64,000 bases of DNA from Polynucleobacter tropicus (GCF_013307225.1 NZ_CP028942.1:372001-436000), one strand, 5' to 3'; counted from the stretch's first letter, positions 46,477 through 55,807 are shown. The notes: generated by a model from the sequence alone, not told the origin. Numbers and translations: made by a program.

Positions 46477-48972
46477 ATGGCTGAATCCCGCTCACGTACC
46501 GTTACGTTGAACCCTGGCATGATGGGTTCTGGGGATTCAGTTGTGCAGGCCTTAAAAGTACCCCCGCATTCTGTAGAAGCCGAGCAATCACTGCTCGGTG
46601 GCCTACTTATTGATAACTCTTCTTGGGATAACCTAGGTGGAGTATTAAACGATAAAGATTTCTATCGCCCTGAGCATGCTTTGATCTATAAGGTTGTTGC
46701 TCGCCTCATTAGCGACAATCATCCCGCTGACGTCATTACGGTTTATGACGCCGTTAAGTCTGAACAGGGTGGTGATTTAGTCAGTATTGATTATTTAAAT
46801 TCTTTAGCGCAAAACACACCAAGCGCTGCGAACATTAAAGGCTATGCCGATATTGTTCGTGATCGCAGTATTTTGCGTCGCCTCATCGAAGTGTCTGACA
46901 GTATTGTGAACTCTGCGTTTGTTCCAGAGGGGCGCACTGTTAGAACACTCTTGGATGAAGCTGAGTCTCGTATTTTGCAAATTGGCGAAGAAGGTAGCCG
47001 CAAGGCGGATTACCTTGAGATTGAGCCGCTCTTAAAAAGCGTGGTCGCCAGAATTGATGAGTTATATAACCGTCAAGGTGGCAGCGACATTACCGGTATC
47101 GCTACCGGCTTTATTGACTTAGATAAACAAACTAGCGGCCTGCAAAAAGGCGACTTGGTAATTGTTGCTGGGAGACCCTCAATGGGTAAAGCTCAGCCAC
47201 TAGACGCAAAGATCAAAACGATTGATGGTTGGAAATTGATGGGCGATCTTCGTTTTGGTGATCGTTTGGCATCAGTTGATGGTCAGTTTTCTATGGTCAC
47301 TGGCATATATCCCCAGGGTATTAAGCAGATCTACAAAGTTACTCTTTCGGATGGTCGCGAGGCTGAGTGTTGTGATGAACATTTATGGCGTGTGATGTAT
47401 CGCGATTGGTCTGAGCCTCGTGTGGTTAGTACTAAACGTTTAATAGAAATGTTGCAGTGTGTACGCTACAAAAATAGATTATGGATTGACCCAGTCTCTG
47501 GAGATTTTGGGCACTCCAATGCATTACCAATTCATCCATGGGTATTAGGCGCATTGTTGGGTGACGGCACTTTGGCTTTATCTCATGGTTCCGTGACGTT
47601 TTCTACCAAATCCCCTGAGCTTGTAGAGCGCATGAATATGCTTGCTGGGTATGAGATGGAGATGGTGCATGCGGGTGCCTACGACTGGCGAATTGTTTCC
47701 AAAGAGAGAATTGCTGCAAACGGTACTAGGCAGTATGTTTCTAAAAATTATTTCAGGGCTGCTCTAGAAGATGTGGGTGTATTAGGCTGCAGAAGTTTTG
47801 ATAAATTTATTCCTGCAAGCTATCTAGAGGCCAATAAGAATGCTCGCCTCGCATTATTCCAAGGTCTGATGGACACAGATGGCTGGATTGAAAAGTGGGG
47901 CTCAATTCGTTTTTGTACTGCAAGCAAACAACTATCAGAGGATGTTGCTACCTTAGCGAGATCTTTAGGCGGTTTCTGCTCAATCGCAACCAAGCAGTCT
48001 AGTTATACCTATCAAGGCGAAAAGAAACAGGGTCGTTTGACCTATGTTTTGAATATGAGCTTTGAAGCCGGTTTCCAGGCTTTTACCTTGCCTGAAAAGA
48101 AGGAAAGATTGAGAGCAAGCTGGGATCGTCAACGTCGTTTGACATTCAAGAGTATTGAGCCATCTAGAGTAGCTCAAGCTCAATGTATTTCTGTAAGTCA
48201 TCCCCAAAGAACATACATTACTGATGATTATGTTGTTACGCACAACACAGCTTTCGCGCTGAATATCGCCGAAAATGTTGCTTTAGCAGAGGGTTTGCCA
48301 GTCGTTGTCTTCTCTATGGAGATGTCAGGCGAGCAATTAGCGGCGCGTTTATTGGGTTCTGTAGGGCGCGTTGATCAAGGTCGTATGCGTACAGGAAAGT
48401 TGCAAGATGATGAGTGGCCACGTGTTACTGATGCCATTGCACGCCTAAGTAACACACAGATTTTGATTGATGAAACTGGTTCACTATCCAGTCTGGAATT
48501 GCGTGCACGTGCACGTCGTATCGCGAGAAACTTTGGTGGTACATTGGGCTTAGTAGTTATTGATTACTTACAGCTCATGAGTGGATCGGGTTCTGAGAAT
48601 CGTGCCACTGAGATTTCTGAAATCTCGCGTTCATTAAAGTCTCTCGCAAAAGAATTGCAATGCCCTGTTGTTGCGCTCTCACAGTTGAATCGTGGTTTAG
48701 AACAACGTCCTAATAAACGTCCAATCATGTCTGACTTACGTGAGTCTGGTGCGATTGAGCAAGACGCCGACTTAATCATGTTTATCTATCGTGATGAGGT
48801 GTATCACCCAGATACCACTACCGATAAAGGCGTGGCAGAGATCATCATTGGTAAACAGCGTAACGGTCCTATTGGTACAGTGCGTTTGAGCTGGCAAGGT
48901 CCGTTTACCAAGTTTGATAATTTGGCGATGGGTTCTATTGGTTACTCATCAGGCGGCTACGAGCCGTTCTAA
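46477..48972 (+). CDS. dnaB: replicative DNA helicase DnaB precursor with intein
   Basis: 831 residues as translated; 479 after removal of the intein (residues 239-590). Replication-fork helicase. N-terminal DnaA/primase-binding domain (about 25-130), linker, then the RecA-like motor. The Walker A motif GRPSMGKT is split after Lys238: the intein starts at Ala239 and Thr591 resumes the motif. Walker B is LVVIDYLQLM; the arginine-finger region and QLNRGLEQRPNKRP follow. The fork helicase is essential, so splicing must work. Last gene of the rpsF operon. Confidence 0.96.
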   Translation: MAESRSRTVTLNPGMMGSGDSVVQALKVPPHSVEAEQSLLGGLLIDNSSWDNLGGVLNDKDFYRPEHALIYKVVARLISDNHPADVITVYDAVKSEQGGDLVSIDYLNSLAQNTPSAANIKGYADIVRDRSILRRLIEVSDSIVNSAFVPEGRTVRTLLDEAESRILQIGEEGSRKADYLEIEPLLKSVVARIDELYNRQGGSDITGIATGFIDLDKQTSGLQKGDLVIVAGRPSMGKAQPLDAKIKTIDGWKLMGDLRFGDRLASVDGQFSMVTGIYPQGIKQIYKVTLSDGREAECCDEHLWRVMYRDWSEPRVVSTKRLIEMLQCVRYKNRLWIDPVSGDFGHSNALPIHPWVLGALLGDGTLALSHGSVTFSTKSPELVERMNMLAGYEMEMVHAGAYDWRIVSKERIAANGTRQYVSKNYFRAALEDVGVLGCRSFDKFIPASYLEANKNARLALFQGLMDTDGWIEKWGSIRFCTASKQLSEDVATLARSLGGFCSIATKQSSYTYQGEKKQGRLTYVLNMSFEAGFQAFTLPEKKERLRASWDRQRRLTFKSIEPSRVAQAQCISVSHPQRTYITDDYVVTHNTAFALNIAENVALAEGLPVVVFSMEMSGEQLAARLLGSVGRVDQGRMRTGKLQDDEWPRVTDAIARLSNTQILIDETGSLSSLELRARARRIARNFGGTLGLVVIDYLQLMSGSGSENRATEISEISRSLKSLAKELQCPVVALSQLNRGLEQRPNKRPIMSDLRESGAIEQDADLIMFIYRDEVYHPDTTTDKGVAEIIIGKQRNGPIGTVRLSWQGPFTKFDNLAMGSIGYSSGGYEPF
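47191..48246 (+). mobile_element. class 3-type intein with LAGLIDADG homing endonuclease in DnaB
   Basis: 352 residues in frame. The first residue is Ala (AQPLDAKIKT), not Cys or Ser. Block B is GREAECCDEHLW, with Trp two after the His; block F has Cys in AQCISVSHP; the end is VVTHN, with Thr just before His-Asn. This Trp-Cys-Thr set is the mark of class 3 inteins. The endonuclease has both motifs, LGALLGDG and LFQGLMDTDGW, with acidic catalytic residues intact. The +1 residue is Thr. The site is the DnaB P-loop. Confidence 0.9.
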
Positions 48973-48979
48973 CAAAATC

Positions 48980-49513
48980 TCACTTCGAGACTATCCGTCG
49001 TGCCTCAGTAAATTTTGCAGCCCAATAGGGCGATGTAATGTAATCAAGGCGCACGGTTCCTCCTGCGCTTGGCGCATGCACAAATCTTCCTTGCCCAACA
49101 TAAATTCCTGCATGCGAATACTTTTCGCCGGTAGTGTTGAAGAACACCAAATCGCCAGGGGCAGGTGGACCGTTTTCAATACCAATGCCTTGTGTGCTCA
49201 TTTGCTGAATGGTGCGAGGTAATTTGATACCAGCAGTTTTGTTGTAGACGTAAACAATCAGACCGCTGCAATCAAAGCCGCCTTTGGGGGTATTGCCACC
49301 ATATCGATAGGGCACATCCACCAACCCAATGGCTGCAATCGAGATACCCTCGGTACCAACACTCGTATCTTGCTTAAATTGAGCTACTTTATTTTGGCTT
49401 GATTTGCCTCCAAAGGTGCTGCACCCCGCTAAAAAGAGCAAGGTACAAATAAAAATGCCGCACCCAAGAAGAGTGCGGCATAAGAGGGGTTGTTTAAAGC
49501 GCGTCTGCAGCAT
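48980..49513 (-). CDS. NlpC/P60 family lipoprotein (cell-wall peptidase)
   Basis: 177 residues from ATG 49513, which gives a clean lipoprotein signal with lipobox LAGC (Cys31); a longer start at 49555 adds 14 residues. The peptidase domain has Cys82 in FDCSGLIVYVY, His in YSHAGIYVG and His in FVHAPSAGG. It should cut peptide cross-links in peptidoglycan. Its 5' end overlaps the 3' end of phoH on the same strand. Confidence 0.88.
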   Translation of the reverse strand: MLQTRFKQPLLCRTLLGCGIFICTLLFLAGCSTFGGKSSQNKVAQFKQDTSVGTEGISIAAIGLVDVPYRYGGNTPKGGFDCSGLIVYVYNKTAGIKLPRTIQQMSTQGIGIENGPPAPGDLVFFNTTGEKYSHAGIYVGQGRFVHAPSAGGTVRLDYITSPYWAAKFTEARRIVSK

Positions 49514-51140
49514 GATCCGCAAGACGTGAGCGCTCGCCACGGGCCAATGTGACATGGCCGCTATGGCGCCAACCTTTAAAGCGATCTACTACATAGGTGA
49601 GACCAGAAGAACCTTCAGTCAGATATGGCGTATCGATCTGCGCTATATTGCCCAAGCAGACAATTTTGGTTCCAGGGCCGGCGCGAGTTACTAAAGTCTT
49701 CATTTGTTTTGGCGTTAGATTTTGCGCTTCATCAATGATGACAAATTTGCTCACAAATGTTCTGCCGCGCATGAAGTTCATACTCTTTACCTTAATGCGT
49801 GAGCGAATGAGTTCTTGAGTCGCTGCGCGACCCCATTCACCAGCATCATCATTGCGTTGGAGTACTTCTAAGTTGTCATCAAATGCGCCCATCCAAGGCT
49901 GCATTTTTTCTTCTTCAGTTCCAGGTAAAAAGCCAATATCTTCACCAACAGGAACGGTTGCCCGGGTAATAATGATTTCGTTATAGCGCTTGCTATCAAG
50001 CACTTGCTCAAGACCAGCGGCCAATGCCAGTAAGGTTTTACCGGTACCCGCTTGACCTAATAAAGTGACAAAATCGATATCTGGGTTCATGAGCAGGTTC
50101 ATGGCGAAGTTTTGCTCACGATTGCGGGCAGTCACGCTCCAGACATTGTTTTTCTGGTGAGAGAAATCCCGCAGGGTTTGTAAGAGGGCGGTTTTGCCAT
50201 TGATTTCTTTAACATGAGCGTAGAAGGGTGTCGAGCCGTCAGGATTTTCTTGGTAGACGAATTGATTCACCAACATGCTTGGCACGGTAGGGCCGGTAAC
50301 GCGGTAGAACATCGTGCCTGATTTAGTATCTGCCCAGCTCTCCATATCTTTGCCATGCTTTGGCCAAAAATCTGCAGGCAGGGAAAGTACGCCTGAATAC
50401 ATTAAGTCACGATCTTCTAATACTTGATCGTTGAAATAGTCTTCGGCAGGTAAGCCTAGTGCACGCGCTTTAATGCGCATGTTGATATCTTTGGATACCA
50501 ACACCACTTCTTGCCCTTTGCGTGTTTTTTGTAGTTCGCTAACTACCGCCAAAATAAGGTTGTCGCCTTTGCCTTCAGGAAGTCCTTCTGGTAAAGCTTG
50601 GGTCGAGAGTTTGGTCTGGAAATACAAGCGACCGGAAACATCCTGATTGCCCAACTTATTAAGCGGGATACCGTCATCCAAAGTGCCGCTGGTGCCGGCA
50701 ATGAGTTGATCTAAGGAACGGCTAACGGTACGGGCGTTGCGAGCTACTTCAGTCATGCCCTTCTTATGATTGTCCAGCTCTTCCAAGGTGGTCATTGGCA
50801 GGTAGAGATCATGCTCGGAGAACCGGAATAGAGAGCTTGGATCATGCATCAATACATTGGTATCAAGCACAAACAAGCTAGGAGGGCCTGTACGAATGAC
50901 CCGCTTTGGTTTTGCTGGAGCGCTAGCCTTGCCTTCACCTCTTACTGGGCTACGATCAGCTTTGATCTTTTCTAGGGCGACTTCCGCTGCTGATAAATCT
51001 TCTTCCGCATCGTTGACCCATTCAGCTGTTTCAAGTGCAACTGGTTTTGCCTGTGCAGGACGTTTCTTTAAATCAGGAGTGTCCTTGCGGCTCAGTTTTA
51101 CTTGATCAGCAATTTGGGTTGGGATGGGTGGCAATGGCAT
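49494..51140 (-). CDS. PIN domain-PhoH ATPase fusion
   Basis: 548 residues from ATG 51140 (AGGAG upstream; an earlier ATG at 51182 lacks support). An N-terminal disordered stretch is followed by a PIN ribonuclease domain (FVLDTNVLMHDPSSLFRF, about 85-220) and a PhoH ATPase (Walker A GQAGTGKTLLA, VIIDEAQNLTPKQ). Such PIN-PhoH proteins act as RNA helicase/nucleases in some bacteria. The role here is not fixed. Confidence 0.88.
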   Translation of the reverse strand: MPLPPIPTQIADQVKLSRKDTPDLKKRPAQAKPVALETAEWVNDAEEDLSAAEVALEKIKADRSPVRGEGKASAPAKPKRVIRTGPPSLFVLDTNVLMHDPSSLFRFSEHDLYLPMTTLEELDNHKKGMTEVARNARTVSRSLDQLIAGTSGTLDDGIPLNKLGNQDVSGRLYFQTKLSTQALPEGLPEGKGDNLILAVVSELQKTRKGQEVVLVSKDINMRIKARALGLPAEDYFNDQVLEDRDLMYSGVLSLPADFWPKHGKDMESWADTKSGTMFYRVTGPTVPSMLVNQFVYQENPDGSTPFYAHVKEINGKTALLQTLRDFSHQKNNVWSVTARNREQNFAMNLLMNPDIDFVTLLGQAGTGKTLLALAAGLEQVLDSKRYNEIIITRATVPVGEDIGFLPGTEEEKMQPWMGAFDDNLEVLQRNDDAGEWGRAATQELIRSRIKVKSMNFMRGRTFVSKFVIIDEAQNLTPKQMKTLVTRAGPGTKIVCLGNIAQIDTPYLTEGSSGLTYVVDRFKGWRHSGHVTLARGERSRLADHAADAL

Positions 51141-51152
51141 GCAGACTCTCCT

Positions 51153-51191
51153 AAAATAAAAAAACCGCCAAGCGGAGTGCATTGACGGTTT
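51153..51191 (-). terminator. terminator-like hairpin immediately before phoH
   Basis: On the minus strand, AAACCGTCAA pairs with TTGGCGGTTT around a 10-base loop, and a T-rich run follows. The stem ends 10 bases before the AGGAG of phoH. It may end the peroxiredoxin transcript or act as a leader attenuator. The 234 bases between the two genes also hold a short CCCCAAA/TTTGGGG hairpin at 51327-51342 and nothing else clear. Confidence 0.7.
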
Positions 51192-51375
51192 ATTGCGAAA
51201 CTGGTTTTGAGCGCATCAGAAAAATGGAGGGGGTGATTCCCCGTACCTGCTGTGATTTGCTCAGGCTGTTGATTCAAACGGATTGTCAGACTTTCCCGTC
51301 GTTTGCGGTGCATGTAGATCACTTTACCCCAAATTTTGGGGTTTGCAAGCACCTCAGATCAAATTGTTGTAAAAA

Positions 51376-51843
51376 TCATTTAGCGGCTTTAGCAGCCTCT
51401 AAAACTTCAGCCACATGGCCTGGTACTTTAAGGCCGCGCCATTCTTTGACTAACATGCCACTTGAGTCAAACAGGAAGGTGCTACGTTCAATGCCGCGCA
51501 CTTGTTTGCCATACATATTTTTCATTTTGATGACACCAAATAGCTGGCAAAGCTTTTCTTCGGTATCGGCTACAAGTTCAAAAGGAAGCTCTAACTTGCT
51601 ACGAAAGTTATCGTGGGATTTGAGGCTATCACGGGACACCCCAACAATTAAAGTATTGGCTTTTGTAAAGGCTGCGATGTTGTCACGAAATTCTCCAGAC
51701 TCAGCAGTACATCCTGGCGTCATATCCTTTGGATAGAAATAGAGAGCCAGTTTTTTCCCTTTAGCGGAATCTGGGGTAAAGGTAAGTCCGGATGTCGCAG
51801 GAATCGCACATGCTGGAATGGGTTTACCTATAGCTACTGTCAT
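51376..51843 (-). CDS. bcp: thiol peroxidase of the BCP/PrxQ family
   Basis: 155 residues. The peroxidatic Cys is 45 in TPGCTAESGEF. The resolving Cys usually five residues later (as in E. coli BCP) is absent: Gly is found there. Cys99, or a partner thiol, must then resolve the sulfenic acid. It lies 58 bases downstream of arnD and may end the arn operon. Confidence 0.9.
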   Translation of the reverse strand: MTVAIGKPIPACAIPATSGLTFTPDSAKGKKLALYFYPKDMTPGCTAESGEFRDNIAAFTKANTLIVGVSRDSLKSHDNFRSKLELPFELVADTEEKLCQLFGVIKMKNMYGKQVRGIERSTFLFDSSGMLVKEWRGLKVPGHVAEVLEAAKAAK

Positions 51844-51901
51844 GATGATTCCTTTTTAATAATGGTTCTTTGTAATGCGTCTCTAAATAGATTGTTAGTT
51901 T

Positions 51902-52813
51902 CTATTGAACAATCAATTCACCGCTTCGGTTGGGTATTTCGCCCCAAGTCAGTGGTAATACAGCTATTTTATCGAGTTGGTTGGTGGCTTTCCAGGATTG
52001 GTGGAGTTCGCCCATCGTTACTAGGTCGTGACCTTGGTTTAGCCATCCCATCAGCAGCTTTTCAAAGGCAGGCAAGAGTTTTTGCCCTTCAAGTTCCGCA
52101 TGCAAAGTAAAGACTTGGTCATTAGGGTTGCTGTTGGTGATTTCCAGGATTTTGTTCGCTGCACCAAACTCATCTGCGCCATCAATGCCAATCAGCTCAT
52201 CAAATGTTGGTAGCGTGGTTGGATATTGAACATGCTTTGCATTGCCGGAAGATAGTGCTAAACGGTAAGGTATGAGATTGGGTTCGGCACGTCCATCCGA
52301 TGAATATTGAATGCCCCATTGATCGAGTTGCTCAAAAGCGGCATCATTCATTTGCCATCCAGCAGCACCATATGTCACTGGAGTATGCCCAAAAATTTCA
52401 ATAAAGCGATCCCAACTTTTTTGCATCATCGCTTTGGTCCACACTGCATCTTGATGGCGAACAGCGTCTTGCCATGCGACATGATCCCAAGTATGAATAC
52501 CAGTTTCATGACCCGCTTGATCAATGGCGCGCATTTGTGCAGCAGTTTTTTTCCCAATATCTGGACCAGGAAGCAAAACGCCATAAAGCAGAGTTTTGAT
52601 TCCGTAGTGCTCAACTACCGAGGTGCGGCTCACTTTTTTCAAGAATCCTGGGCGGAAGACCCGCTTGAGCGCCCAGCCAGTATGGTCTGGGCCAAGGCTG
52701 AATAAGAAGGTGGCTTTTAAGCCAAAGCGCTCTAGGGTTTTGGCTAGATTGGGAACGCCTTCTTTTGTGCCGCGTAAGGTATCAACGTCAACCTTGAGAG
52801 CAATCTTGGCCAT
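51902..52813 (-). CDS. arnD: 4-deoxy-4-formamido-L-arabinose-phosphoundecaprenol deformylase
   Basis: 303 residues, polysaccharide-deacetylase fold. IALKVDVDTLRGTKEG and GHETGIHTWDHVAWQD give the metal-binding Asp and His. ArnD removes the formyl group from the lipid-linked sugar before it is moved across the membrane. It follows the ArnA dehydrogenase gene by 27 bases. Confidence 0.92.
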   Translation of the reverse strand: MAKIALKVDVDTLRGTKEGVPNLAKTLERFGLKATFLFSLGPDHTGWALKRVFRPGFLKKVSRTSVVEHYGIKTLLYGVLLPGPDIGKKTAAQMRAIDQAGHETGIHTWDHVAWQDAVRHQDAVWTKAMMQKSWDRFIEIFGHTPVTYGAAGWQMNDAAFEQLDQWGIQYSSDGRAEPNLIPYRLALSSGNAKHVQYPTTLPTFDELIGIDGADEFGAANKILEITNSNPNDQVFTLHAELEGQKLLPAFEKLLMGWLNQGHDLVTMGELHQSWKATNQLDKIAVLPLTWGEIPNRSGELIVQ

Positions 52814-52840
52814 GAATCCTGATGTTTATCGTGTATTTGC

Positions 52841-53887
52841 TTATTCTTTATCGACTAATGAGCGTGCTTTTTCCACGTCTTGGCGATAGGCCTCAAAAAT
52901 ATTCTTAAGCGCATCAGCCATAGTCGTGGTTGGTTTCCAACCAAGCTCACTCATTGTGTTGTCAATTGCAGGTACACGGTTCTGAACGTCTTGGTAGCCT
53001 TCGCCATAGTAGGCGCCGGAGGTGGTTTCAACAATCTTCACATCGCTGGCTGTTTTAGCGTACTCAGGAATGCTGCGTGCGATATCAAGCATCTGATTGG
53101 CAAGTTCACGAACAGAGTGATTATTTTTTGGGTTGCCAATGTTGTAGATCTTGCCGTTAGCAACGCCATTTTTATTGTCGATGATGCGCATCAAGGCATC
53201 GATGCCGTCGTCAACATAAGTGAAAGCGCGCTTCTGGGCGCCACCATCTACTAAGTTAATCGGTTCGCCACGAACAATGTGACCCAAGAATTGCGTTACA
53301 ACGCGAGATGAGCCTTCTTTTGGTGTGTAGATACTGTCTAAGCCAGGACCAATCCAGTTGAAAGGGCGGAATAGCGTAAAGCGTAAGCCTTCCATGCCGT
53401 AGCCCCAAATTACGCGATCCATTAATTGCTTAGAGCAAGCGTAGATCCAACGTGGTTTATTGATAGGGCCATACACCATGCTTGAAGATGATGGATCAAA
53501 CTCGCTGTCTTCGCACATGCCATAAACCTCTGAGGTTGACGGAAATACCAAATGCTTTTTGTATTTAACAGCGGAGCGAACGATAGGAAGATTGGCTTCA
53601 AAGTCGAGTTCAAATACTTTGAGTGGTTGTTGCACATAAGTGGCTGGGGTTGCAATCGCCACTAAAGGCAAGATGACATCGCATTTGCGAATGTGATACT
53701 CAACCCATTCTTTATTGATGGTGATATCACCTTCGAAGAAGTGCATGCGAGGATGATTGATTAAATCTCCTAAGCGATCATTCTGCATATCCATGCCATA
53801 GACATCCCAGTCGGTTGTCTCGAGAATGCGCTTTGAAAGGTGGTGGCCGATAAAGCCATTAACACCAAGAATGAGTACTTTTTTCAT
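52841..53887 (-). CDS. arnA: UDP-glucuronate decarboxylase (ArnA C-terminal domain as a separate protein)
   Basis: 348 residues of the extended short-chain dehydrogenase fold. GVNGFIGHHL binds NAD; PSTSEVYGMC and YACSKQLMDR supply Ser/Tyr/Lys. This matches the C-terminal, oxidative decarboxylase half of E. coli ArnA, which makes UDP-4-keto-arabinose. The formyltransferase half is the next gene upstream, separated by 40 bases and not fused. Confidence 0.92.
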   Translation of the reverse strand: MKKVLILGVNGFIGHHLSKRILETTDWDVYGMDMQNDRLGDLINHPRMHFFEGDITINKEWVEYHIRKCDVILPLVAIATPATYVQQPLKVFELDFEANLPIVRSAVKYKKHLVFPSTSEVYGMCEDSEFDPSSSSMVYGPINKPRWIYACSKQLMDRVIWGYGMEGLRFTLFRPFNWIGPGLDSIYTPKEGSSRVVTQFLGHIVRGEPINLVDGGAQKRAFTYVDDGIDALMRIIDNKNGVANGKIYNIGNPKNNHSVRELANQMLDIARSIPEYAKTASDVKIVETTSGAYYGEGYQDVQNRVPAIDNTMSELGWKPTTTMADALKNIFEAYRQDVEKARSLVDKE

Positions 53888-53927
53888 CTTTACTGCCTCG
53901 TTTTAATCGAATTTGTTATTTCTAAAT

Positions 53928-54803
53928 CTATTCGTATTTGTTGGCTGGAAACCATTCCAAGATCTCTAGAGCTTGCTGGTCACCACAAATGCCGAATACC
54001 CGATTATCAACCACTTGGATGCCTAAATCCCCTAGATTGAGCTTACTTGGAAAAGGACCCTTAAGGCTGGTGCGGGCAACAATCATGGTTTTGCCATTGT
54101 GATCGGTAAAAGCGCCTGGATAAGGGGGTGCAACTGCCCTGACAAGGTCATGGACCTGTTTGGCGGTCTGATTCCAATGAATTTGGCCATCAGCGGGCTT
54201 TCTGCCACCAAAATAGCTCCCTTTTTGCAAGTCATTGGACCTACGAGGAACTTTCCCCTGCAAAAGAGCGGGGATTGCCTCATGAATAACGTTGACGGCT
54301 GCCTTGCTGACTTTGGCAAAAACATCGGTGGCAGTTTCGTCGGATTCAATAATTACTGCTGACTGACCAACAATATCCCCTGCATCCGGTTTTTCTTCCA
54401 TGATGTGCAAGGTAGCGCCCGTTTCAGTTTCCCCATGGAGAATCGCCCAATTGACCGGAGCACGTCCGCGATATTTTGGTAGCAATGATCCATGCATATT
54501 GAGCGCTGCAATTTTGGCGCATTCTAAAATCTGCGCAGGAATCATGTGGCGATAGTAAAACGAAAAGATGTAATCAGGGGCAAGCGTTTGAAGTTGTGGA
54601 ACAAGATTCCCTAGTTCACTTGCGTTTGGCGTGATGTAAGTAATATTTTTTTCTTCGCAGAGCTTGGCTACGCTTCCAAACCAAACATTTTCATTGGGAT
54701 CGTCTTGATGTGTGACGACAAGGTCAACTTGAACGCCAGCTTTGAGTAGCTCTTTTAGGCAATTAACGCCAACATCGTGATATGCAAAGACAACTGCGCG
54801 CAA
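53928..54803 (-). CDS. arnA: UDP-4-amino-4-deoxy-L-arabinose formyltransferase (ArnA N-terminal domain as a separate protein)
   Basis: 291 residues. NMHGSLLPKYRGRAPVNWA and EKPDAGDIVGQ carry the Asn, His and Asp of folate-dependent formyltransferases. It corresponds to the N-terminal half of ArnA and uses formyltetrahydrofolate. The start follows the arnC stop directly. The two halves together cover the whole ArnA function. Confidence 0.9.
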   Translation of the reverse strand: MRAVVFAYHDVGVNCLKELLKAGVQVDLVVTHQDDPNENVWFGSVAKLCEEKNITYITPNASELGNLVPQLQTLAPDYIFSFYYRHMIPAQILECAKIAALNMHGSLLPKYRGRAPVNWAILHGETETGATLHIMEEKPDAGDIVGQSAVIIESDETATDVFAKVSKAAVNVIHEAIPALLQGKVPRRSNDLQKGSYFGGRKPADGQIHWNQTAKQVHDLVRAVAPPYPGAFTDHNGKTMIVARTSLKGPFPSKLNLGDLGIQVVDNRVFGICGDQQALEILEWFPANKYE

Positions 54804-55766
54804 TTATTTTTTCTCTAAAACCGTTTGCACAACATAACGAGGGCGATTGCGGATTTGTTGGTAAATGCGTCCGATGTATTCACCTAGCAAACCAAGGCCA
54901 AATAGCATGACGCCAATGAGGAAGAAGGTAAGCGCGAAGAGGGTAAAGACACCTTCTACCTCAGCACCTAATACAAACCGACGCACCAAGAGGTAGGCAA
55001 ATAGGCTGCCAGCGGCAAGAGAGAGTAGCATGCCGAGGATCGAGAAGATCTGCAAAGGCATGATGGAGAACCCAGTCACTAAATCAAAGTTCAAACGAAT
55101 GAGTTGATACAGGCTGTATTTTGATTCACCTGCAAAACGCTCCTCATGTTTGACGGTGATCTCAACAGGGTTCGCCGCAAAGGTATAAGCCAGTGCAGGG
55201 ATAAAAGTATTGCTTTCATCGCATTGACGCACAAGATCAACAATGCGACGGCTATAGCCGCGCAACATACATCCTTGATCAGTCATGGTGATGCGAGTAA
55301 TGTTTTCGCGCAGGCGGTTCATGGCGCGTGAAGCAAATTTTCTAAAGAAGCTATCACGACGATCGGCGCGAATGGTGCCAACGTAATCATGTCCAACAAT
55401 CAGCTTCTCAGTAAGCGCATCAATTTCTTCAGGGGGATTTTGTAGGTCAGCATCTAGGGTGATGATGTATTCACCTTTGGCGTATTCAAAGCCGGCCATG
55501 ATGGCCATATGCTGACCAAAATTACTATGAAATAGAACTGCACGAGTGACATCAGATCGCAACTCAACTTGTTTGGCTAATATGCCGGCAGAACGATCTT
55601 TGCTGCCATCGTTAATAAACACAATCTCATAAGAGATGTTGCGCTTGGCAGAAACCGCATCTAATGCGGGGTAGAGTCGATCAAATAATGCCTGGAGACC
55701 ATCTTCCTCGTTGTATACGGGAATAACAATGCTCAGCTTTGGGTTGGCAACTAAATTTGCAGTCAT
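54804..55766 (-). CDS. arnC: undecaprenyl-phosphate 4-deoxy-4-formamido-L-arabinose transferase
   Basis: 320 residues from ATG 55766 (a TTG at 55802 would add 12). A family 2 glycosyltransferase: SIVIPVYNEEDGL, the nucleotide-binding DADLQNPPEEI, and two C-terminal transmembrane helices (about 226-248 and 264-285). It links formylated aminoarabinose to the lipid carrier. Confidence 0.92.
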   Translation of the reverse strand: MTANLVANPKLSIVIPVYNEEDGLQALFDRLYPALDAVSAKRNISYEIVFINDGSKDRSAGILAKQVELRSDVTRAVLFHSNFGQHMAIMAGFEYAKGEYIITLDADLQNPPEEIDALTEKLIVGHDYVGTIRADRRDSFFRKFASRAMNRLRENITRITMTDQGCMLRGYSRRIVDLVRQCDESNTFIPALAYTFAANPVEITVKHEERFAGESKYSLYQLIRLNFDLVTGFSIMPLQIFSILGMLLSLAAGSLFAYLLVRRFVLGAEVEGVFTLFALTFFLIGVMLFGLGLLGEYIGRIYQQIRNRPRYVVQTVLEKK

Positions 55767-55807
55767 GCCGCAATTTTGCCTGATTCTGTGGATTTCACCC
55801 AATAAAG

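Noticed and set aside
46477..48972. dnaB as two genes or a frameshifted pseudogene because of its excess length
   Set aside because: The frame is open throughout, the Walker A motif is exactly restored after removing residues 239-590, and all intein splicing blocks are present.
51098..51352. An 84-codon open frame on the minus strand upstream of phoH
   Set aside because: It overlaps the phoH start in another frame, covers the hairpins there, and shows no recognisable protein pattern.
52841..54803. The split arnA as a broken version of a fused gene
   Set aside because: Both halves have complete domains, their own start codons and stops, and a clean 40-base gap, with no remnant of a linker or frameshift; the split looks like a stable arrangement.
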